From assembly GCA_019510185.1 (NCBI GenBank), contig JAEKKV010000016.1, positions 62,001-126,000 on the forward strand: a DNA stretch of 64,000 nucleotides, in the 5' to 3' direction. Position 1 is the first letter of the stretch. Every line of letters starts with the position of its first letter. Position numbers and translations under genes: made by a program. This document shows, one piece after another, positions 59,306-64,000 of the stretch. Under the pieces are notes generated by a model. That model searched no databases. It saw only the letters and a program-made list of their open reading frames with translations, and was not told the origin of the DNA. The DNA is from Verrucomicrobiota bacterium (GTDB taxonomy: Bacteria; Verrucomicrobiota; Verrucomicrobiia; Opitutales; Opitutaceae).

Positions 59306-60685
59306 TCAGTTATACAGCCAATAGGACCGGCGCGTCTGCTGCTGGTAGATCTTCGCGCGCGCGCGCCAGTCGGCGGTAAAGGCGTCGAGATTCACATGGG
59401 CGCCGTCGCGCTTGAGCGCCTCCCACCAGGCGGTGGAGCCGACGTGGATGTTGAAGCTGCGGGCGTCCTTCGGATCGAGCCGGGCAAAGGGATTGGGCGG
59501 ATCGTAGCGGCAGGCGAGGCGCATGAGTTGGAAACTCAGCTCGGTGGGATTCCAAGTCGTCCAATCGCTGACTTCCACGTACACGCCTTCTTTGGGGCTG
59601 CCGCCGGGCTCGGGCACGATGATTTTACGGAAGGTGAGGCCGGGGAGATGCAGCGCGGTGAGGTCTTGGATGAGTTTGTCGGCCGTGACGTTTTTAAAGG
59701 TGAGGCCGCGGAACGGATAGTTGGGGCCGATGCCGTGTTTGAAGCCGCTGAACTCGCAGCCGAGGCCGACCATCGCGTAGCCGACCACGGCGTTGAAATC
59801 ACGGACGAGCGGCGAGGTGGGGACGAACTTCAGCCCCGTCTCCGGCCAGCGCATCGAGCGTTTCCAGCCGCGCATCGGCACAATGGTCAGCCGGCCTTTG
59901 CGGCGCACGTTGTCGGGGATGTCGAGCACGCCGGGGGCGCTGGCAGCCATGAGGCCGAGCTCGGCCATGGTGAGGCCGTGCACATAGGGAATGCGAAACG
60001 CGCCGACGCCGCTCATCCACTCGGCGTCGAGCGAGGGTCCGTCAACCTTGAGGCCGCCGAGGGGATTGGGCCGGTCGAGGATGATGACTTCGACGTTGTT
60101 GGCGAAGCACGCCTCCATCGCGTAGCGCATCACGACGTTGAACGTGTAGGAGCGCACGCCGATGTCCTGCAGGTCGATCACGAGCGCGTCGATGGTCTTG
60201 AGTTCGGCGGGGGTGGGTTTGCGGTTTTTGCCGTGCAGCGAGTAAACGGGCAGGCGGGTGCGCGGGTCGATGTAGTCGTCGAAATTATCCCCGGCTTTCA
60301 CGTCGCCGTTGAGGCTGTGCTCGGGGGCGAAGAGGCAGACGAGCCGGGTGTTGGGCGCGCGGCGGAGGACGTCGATGGTGCTTTCCCCGCGGCGGTTGAC
60401 GCCGGCGGCGTGGGTGAGGAGGCCGATGCGCTTGCCGGCGACAACCCGGAAGCCGGTGGATTCCAGCACGTCGATGCCCAGCATCACGGGGAATTCGGAA
60501 CTCGCGAGCCGGGGCTTCGGGGCAGGCGTGGCGGGTGCGAGCGGGGTCGCGGGCGCTTTGGCGAGCTGGGCGGGCGGGGCGTTTTTCTGGCTGGGGCGCG
60601 AGTGACAGCCGGAGATGCCGATGAGGCCGGCGATCAGGACCAGGAAAAGCGGAAGAGAGGTTAGGCGCGCGCAGCCGGACGTCAT
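59306..60685 (-). CDS. DUF1343 lipoprotein, NamZ-like exo-beta-N-acetylmuramidase
   Basis: A 459-residue lipoprotein: signal peptide with lipobox ISGC (Cys27), a Pro/Ala linker and the DUF1343 domain. Typical blocks are GKRIGLLTHAAGVNR, RLVCLFAPEHSLNGDVKAGD, YSLHGKNRKPTPAELKTIDALVIDLQDIG, ILDRPNPLGGLKVDGP and GWKRSMRWPETGLKFVPTSP. NamZ removes terminal MurNAc from peptidoglycan fragments outside the cell, a recycling step. An AmpD-like amidase is also encoded in this window at 22144. It is likely anchored in the outer membrane. No upstream partner overlaps. Confidence 0.9.
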   Translation of the reverse strand: MTSGCARLTSLPLFLVLIAGLIGISGCHSRPSQKNAPPAQLAKAPATPLAPATPAPKPRLASSEFPVMLGIDVLESTGFRVVAGKRIGLLTHAAGVNRRGESTIDVLRRAPNTRLVCLFAPEHSLNGDVKAGDNFDDYIDPRTRLPVYSLHGKNRKPTPAELKTIDALVIDLQDIGVRSYTFNVVMRYAMEACFANNVEVIILDRPNPLGGLKVDGPSLDAEWMSGVGAFRIPYVHGLTMAELGLMAASAPGVLDIPDNVRRKGRLTIVPMRGWKRSMRWPETGLKFVPTSPLVRDFNAVVGYAMVGLGCEFSGFKHGIGPNYPFRGLTFKNVTADKLIQDLTALHLPGLTFRKIIVPEPGGSPKEGVYVEVSDWTTWNPTELSFQLMRLACRYDPPNPFARLDPKDARSFNIHVGSTAWWEALKRDGAHVNLDAFTADWRARAKIYQQQTRRSYWLYN

Positions 60686-60762
60686 TTCGGATGACAGTGG
60701 ATGGGGGCGGGGTGCCGTCGAGTCGGAAGGCGGGGAACGCGATAAATTTTACTTTGTCCGCC

Positions 60763-61008
60763 TCAGACCGGTCCAACGTAGGCAAACCGGGGCACGGTCT
60801 GGCCGTCGATGACGATGGTCTCCAAAAACATCGCGCGGGGGCGGACCCACAGGCCGTGATCGCCGTAGAGAAGCCGGTAGACGACGAGTTCGTCCTCGGT
60901 TTCGGAGTGGCGGGCGACGCCGAGGACGAGGTACTCCTTGCCCTTGTAATGCCGGTAGCGGCCAGGTTGCGGGCCGGCGGGGTGGACGGGGATGGGCGGA
61001 ATGGGCAT
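60763..61008 (-). CDS. DUF1653 small protein
   Basis: An 81-residue protein with the DUF1653 domain (GRYRHYKGKEYLVLGVARHSETEDELVVYRLLYGD, then LWVRPRAMFLETI). Function of the family is unknown; members are small soluble beta-rich proteins. ATG at 61008 is preferred to a TTG at 61047, which would lie in the terminator of the upstream gene. It is preceded by that terminator and followed after 77 bases by the NamZ-like gene, probably with separate promoters. Confidence 0.88.
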   Translation of the reverse strand: MPIPPIPVHPAGPQPGRYRHYKGKEYLVLGVARHSETEDELVVYRLLYGDHGLWVRPRAMFLETIVIDGQTVPRFAYVGPV

Positions 61009-61040
61009 GGGGGACAGGCTTGCGACGGCGGCGGGGTCGT

Positions 61041-61076
61041 AAAACAAAAAGGCGCGAAGACCGAAGTCTTCGCGCC
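61041..61076 (-). terminator. Terminator of the FucI-like gene
   Basis: Read on the minus strand, an 11-bp perfect stem GGCGCGAAGAC / GTCTTCGCGCC with a TTCG tetraloop (61051-61076) is followed by TTTTTGTTTT. Confidence 0.95.
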
Positions 61077-61107
61077 CGGACTGACCGGCGGGGTTTATCG
61101 ACAGCGC

Positions 61108-62736
61108 TTAGAAGGCGGCGCCGTTGGCCTTCGTGCCGCAGAGGCTCACTTCGAGGCCGAGTTCGGCGGCGAGCCGGGCCTTGGTGTAGAGGGCGAGGTC
61201 GGCGTCCTTGGCGCTGTTGGCGTAAGCGACCTGGATGTGGTTGCTCTTGTGGCGGGCCATCATCTGGTCGCGGGAAACGCCGTAGGTGACGGCATGCATG
61301 ATCGGCCACTGCACGGTCGTTTCCTTCCAGCGGCGCTCGGTCTCGGCCTGAGGCAACTCGATGACCTTGGCGCGGCCGAGGTCCATCTTGAGCTTTCCGT
61401 TTTCGATGAAAACGCGGCTCCACACGATTTCGCCGGGCTTGGCGATGCCGCGGAGGGTGCCGCCGCCGAGACGGAAATACATGCCGGGCTGGCGGAGCGA
61501 GTCGCTGCCCGCCCAGCCGCCGATGTGGTGCGCGGGAGGCGCGCTGCCGGAGATGAGGAAAACCCACACATACTCGTCGGTCGTGCCGCTTTCGTCGAAG
61601 GCGCCCCAGCGCAAATCGTGAAGGGTGTTTTCGACGGGCTGGCCGAGGGCCTTGTGCACGCGGTAGGTGAAGAGTCCGTCGAGGCCGGCGCATTCGTCGA
61701 CCTCGTTGAAATGCGGAATGGGTTCGCCGTCGCGGACGATCTTGCCGGCGGCATTTTTGACGGGCGGGCGGTCGCTGTTGTTGAGGGTGCCTTCGACGAG
61801 GTCGGAGGCGGGCAGGAGATCCTTGAGGCCCTGTTGATACTGGATGCCGATGGTCTCGGCGCCGAACTCGTCGGCGATGCGGACGGCGGCGACGTAGGTT
61901 TTGCACTGCCAGAGAACCTGGGCCTCGGTGAGCTCGGTGGCTTCGTCGGTGCCGAGGTGGAATTTCAGGCCCTTCTTTTTATACCAGTTGAAAACCGCCC
62001 GGGCGTCTTCGTCGCTGACTTGGGTTGCGCCGTAATAGAGGGCGGACTGGGAGAGGCGCTCCTTGTACACGCCGGTCTGGAAGAGGAGTTCGTCGGGGAT
62101 GATCGCGTTGTACATGCCCATGCAGCCTTCGTCGAAGACGCCCATGATGGACTTCTTCACGCGGAGCGTGTCGGCGAGCTTTTTGCCGAGGGCGCGGGCC
62201 TTGGGCGGGACGGTGGCCTTGGCGAGCGGCTTGACGTGGGGGGTCTTGTGCTTGGTGACGCCAGTCTTGAGCCAGGTGGCGAGGCCGGTGAGGAACGCGG
62301 CGTCGTCAAAGTTTTCGCTCCAAAGGGTGGAGTATTTGACGCCGGCCTTGGTCAGGGAACCGTTGAGGTTGAGCATGCCGACGAGGCCGGGCCAGGTGCC
62401 GGACCAGTTGGCCACGGTGAGGATCGGCCCGCGGTGGGAAATGAGGCCGGGCAGCAGGTGGTGGGAATACTGCCAGACGCATTCGGCGACGATGAGCGGG
62501 GCGTCGGGGTCGATTCCGGCGAAGACCTCCATGCCTTCCTTCTGCGAGCTGATGAAGCCGTGCTTCACATCCTCTTTGTAGGAATGGGCGCGCACGAGTT
62601 TGGCGCCGAGGCTGGCGATGACGCCGGCGAGCGTTTTTTCCATCGCGGCCTGGGCGGGCCAGCAGACGGCGTTGGCGGTGTGGCGCAGGTCGCCGTTGGC
62701 GACGAGCAGGACGGTGTTCTTGGGAGCTTTGGCCAT
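61108..62736 (-). CDS. L-fucose/arabinose isomerase-like protein
   Basis: A 542-residue protein resembling the FucI fold. It includes [21 protein letters not shown] at the start, [35 protein letters not shown] and a C-terminal domain opened by [20 protein letters not shown]. The metal-binding Glu/Asp/His set of FucI cannot be confirmed by eye, so the sugar is not certain (L-fucose or a related aldose to ketose). The ATG at 62736 is used, giving the usual start. The neighbour on the other strand is an AraC regulator, plausibly its controller. A strong terminator closes the gene. Confidence 0.78.
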   Translation of the reverse strand: MAKAPKNTVLLVANGDLRHTANAVCWPAQAAMEKTLAGVIASLGAKLVRAHSYKEDVKHGFISSQKEGMEVFAGIDPDAPLIVAECVWQYSHHLLPGLISHRGPILTVANWSGTWPGLVGMLNLNGSLTKAGVKYSTLWSENFDDAAFLTGLATWLKTGVTKHKTPHVKPLAKATVPPKARALGKKLADTLRVKKSIMGVFDEGCMGMYNAIIPDELLFQTGVYKERLSQSALYYGATQVSDEDARAVFNWYKKKGLKFHLGTDEATELTEAQVLWQCKTYVAAVRIADEFGAETIGIQYQQGLKDLLPASDLVEGTLNNSDRPPVKNAAGKIVRDGEPIPHFNEVDECAGLDGLFTYRVHKALGQPVENTLHDLRWGAFDESGTTDEYVWVFLISGSAPPAHHIGGWAGSDSLRQPGMYFRLGGGTLRGIAKPGEIVWSRVFIENGKLKMDLGRAKVIELPQAETERRWKETTVQWPIMHAVTYGVSRDQMMARHKSNHIQVAYANSAKDADLALYTKARLAAELGLEVSLCGTKANGAAF

Positions 62737-62775
62737 GAGGAGTGGGATCGAGGGAAGGATGAACCTAGAAATAAT

Positions 62776-62819
62776 CGGCGCAACGCCGGGATTCCAGGAA
62801 ACGGTCACTATACTCTGGA
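62776..62819. promoter_or_regulatory. Divergent control region with inverted repeats
   Basis: The 98 bases between the isomerase and araC-like starts contain CGGCG-CAA-CGCCG (62776-62788) and TCCAG (62793-62797) with CTGGA (62815-62819), plus a -10-like TATACT (62809-62814). These could be AraC-type operators; no experimental site is known to me. Confidence 0.35.
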
Positions 62820-62834
62820 TAAGTGGGCCGGAGA

Positions 62835-63734
62835 ATGGATAAAAAGAGAACAAGAATGGATAAAATCGGCTCTGATTCGCCCGTCGGATTGCTCTCCACC
62901 CAGGTGACGGGAACGAGGTACTTTTTCCTCAATCTCGCCCCGCCGAGCACGGCGCGGCTGGCCGTGGCGCTGGGCGGACGCGAGCGCTGCAATCCCGACT
63001 ACGCGATCCACCGGGAGGGTTATTCCTATCATGGCGTGGAGTACGTGGCGGAAGGCGCGGGCACGGTGGAGTTGGATGGGAGGCGGCACGAACTGAGGCC
63101 CGGCAGCGTGTTTGCCTATGGTCCGGCCACGCGGTGCGACCTGCGCACCGATCCGGAACGGCCGATGGTGAAATATTTTCTGTGCGTCACCGGCGGCAGG
63201 GTGGCGCGCCGGTTGCGCCGGGCGGGGGTGGGACCGGGACAGTCGGGTCTGCTGGCGGCGCATGCGGAGATCCGCGGGATTTTCGAGGACATCCTGCGTG
63301 AAGGGCAGCGGACGGGTGAACTGGCGCCCGCGATCTGCGCCCAGCTTTTCGAGCTGTTGCTCCTCAAAATCGAGGAGGCGGCGCAGGCGGGAGGACAGGG
63401 CGATCCGGCGCGCGACAATTTTCTACGCTGCAAGGCGCTCATCGACGCGGAGCCGGAGCGGTTGAACACCTTGCGGGAAATCGCGCTGGCGGCGGGCATG
63501 GAGGCGTCGAGCGTGTGCCGTCTCTTCCGGCGTTTTCAAGGGACGAGCCCCTATCAATATCTTTTGCGCCGGAAAATGAATCTGGCCGCCGCTTTTCTGG
63601 TGGAGCGCGGGGGATTGGTGAAGGAAGCGGCGCAACGCGTGGGGTTTTCCGATCCCTATCATTTCTCCCGGTGTTTCAAGGCGGTGCACGGGGTGGCCCC
63701 CAAGGAACTCCAGCGGCATCGGCGGAAAGCCTGA
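62835..63734 (+). CDS. AraC-family transcriptional regulator
   Basis: A 299-residue regulator with an N-terminal cupin-like sensor ([24 protein letters not shown], then [11 protein letters not shown]) and a C-terminal two-helix-turn-helix DNA-binding domain ([31 protein letters not shown] shown in part; [27 protein letters not shown]). Probably responds to a sugar and controls the divergent isomerase gene. Three starts are possible: GTG 62823, ATG 62835 and ATG 62856; the two ATG lie in a 13-base direct repeat, 21 bases apart. Confidence 0.92.
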   Translation: MDKKRTRMDKIGSDSPVGLLSTQVTGTRYFFLNLAPPSTARLAVALGGRERCNPDYAIHREGYSYHGVEYVAEGAGTVELDGRRHELRPGSVFAYGPATRCDLRTDPERPMVKYFLCVTGGRVARRLRRAGVGPGQSGLLAAHAEIRGIFEDILREGQRTGELAPAICAQLFELLLLKIEEAAQAGGQGDPARDNFLRCKALIDAEPERLNTLREIALAAGMEASSVCRLFRRFQGTSPYQYLLRRKMNLAAAFLVERGGLVKEAAQRVGFSDPYHFSRCFKAVHGVAPKELQRHRRKA

Positions 63735-63972
63735 GGCGCGGCCGTGGATTTTGGGCAGGGCTGTCGGGGAGGACGGACACCGGTCCGGCGGACCGGTTCG
63801 AGGCGAAGTTTCAGCGAAACCTGAACGGCCCGATGAAATCCGGTTATACCTGGGGAACCGCCGCCGGCAGGCTTTGACTGACGGGCGAGCGCAATCGCTT
63901 GTGGAGATAGCGTTTCAAGCCGGTTCGGGCTATCTTTCCGGCGCGCTTCTCCCCCCTCGTTTTTGTTCCGCC
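63735..63972. promoter_or_regulatory. Non-coding region with two inverted repeats
   Basis: No gene is recognised in these 238 bases. ACCGGTCC-GGC-GGACCGGT (63779-63797) and GTTTC-AGC-GAAAC (63808-63820) are perfect inverted repeats. Neither has a T tract; they may end araC transcription weakly or serve as operators for the next gene. Confidence 0.3.
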
Positions 63973-64000
63973 ATGTCCGACCAACCCAAGTCCCTCGCGC
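63973..64000 (+). CDS. Start of a further gene, truncated by the window end
   Basis: An ATG opens a frame MSDQPKSLA that runs off the end. The gap before it, an upstream regulatory-looking region and the direction are consistent with a real start, but nine residues are too few to name a family. Confidence 0.35.

Overview
The window is high-GC, densely coded bacterial chromosome, most probably from Verrucomicrobiota, order Opitutales (Opitutaceae-like). This is inferred from gene style rather than a marker: prepilins of the form GFTLVEIMIVVVIIGLLAA-AIPAFQKVR, a DUF5069 protein, a MoxR/DUF58/BatA/DUF4159 operon, Gly-rich RRM and DEAD-box proteins, and MPR-type sugar isomerase plus Gfo/Idh genes. 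No insertion sequence, phage, CRISPR array or rRNA gene is visible; one tRNA-Leu(TAA) lies at 38385-38470.

Layout. 1-10.5 kb is housekeeping: the end of a DUF3516 RNA helicase, base salvage (upp and a deoxyribosyltransferase-like gene) behind a PilT-like ATPase, a DUF5069-gluconokinase fusion, an RRM protein and a DEVD-box helicase with matching Gly-rich tails, a 4Fe-4S uracil-DNA glycosylase relative, an exported FKBP, a GspB-like protein and a DusB-like enzyme. 10.6-17 kb is a sensory cluster of two large PAS histidine kinases and two single-domain response regulators. 17-23.9 kb holds a C-S lyase, two Hsp20 chaperones, a DCC protein, UspA and small envelope genes.

23.9-36.8 kb is one minus-strand operon of eight genes. 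Six of its seven junctions share start and stop bases; the seventh (MoxR-DUF58) is a short gap with an uncertain non-ATG start. Order: two tandem DUF4159 proteins; a caspase-like domain that has lost its catalytic Cys, fused to DUF3857-transglutaminase; MoxR; DUF58; a BatA-type VWA protein; a large membrane coiled-coil protein; and a VWA/glutamine-amidotransferase-like protein. It looks like a MoxR-driven envelope system and is the best candidate here for undescribed biology.

36.8-39.6 kb carries a cytochrome c-sugar dehydrogenase, the tRNA, nadD and rsfS. 39.6-41.2 kb has three tandem type IV prepilin genes, each with its own terminator and the same 14-nt hairpin in its leader. 41.2-54.9 kb is a glycosylation locus: six polytopic GT-C-like proteins, two polyprenyl-phosphate GT2 enzymes and a methyltransferase, plausibly modifying pili or the surface. 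55-64 kb has a TVP38 protein, xseA, and a carbohydrate or cell-wall group (Gfo/Idh oxidoreductase, sugar-phosphate isomerase, NamZ-like lipoprotein, FucI-like isomerase with a divergent AraC regulator).

Coordinates of starts were chosen by family length, signal peptides and start/stop coupling; Shine-Dalgarno sequences are weak almost everywhere except at the Hsp20 genes. All family names come from recognising motifs by eye; no search was run.
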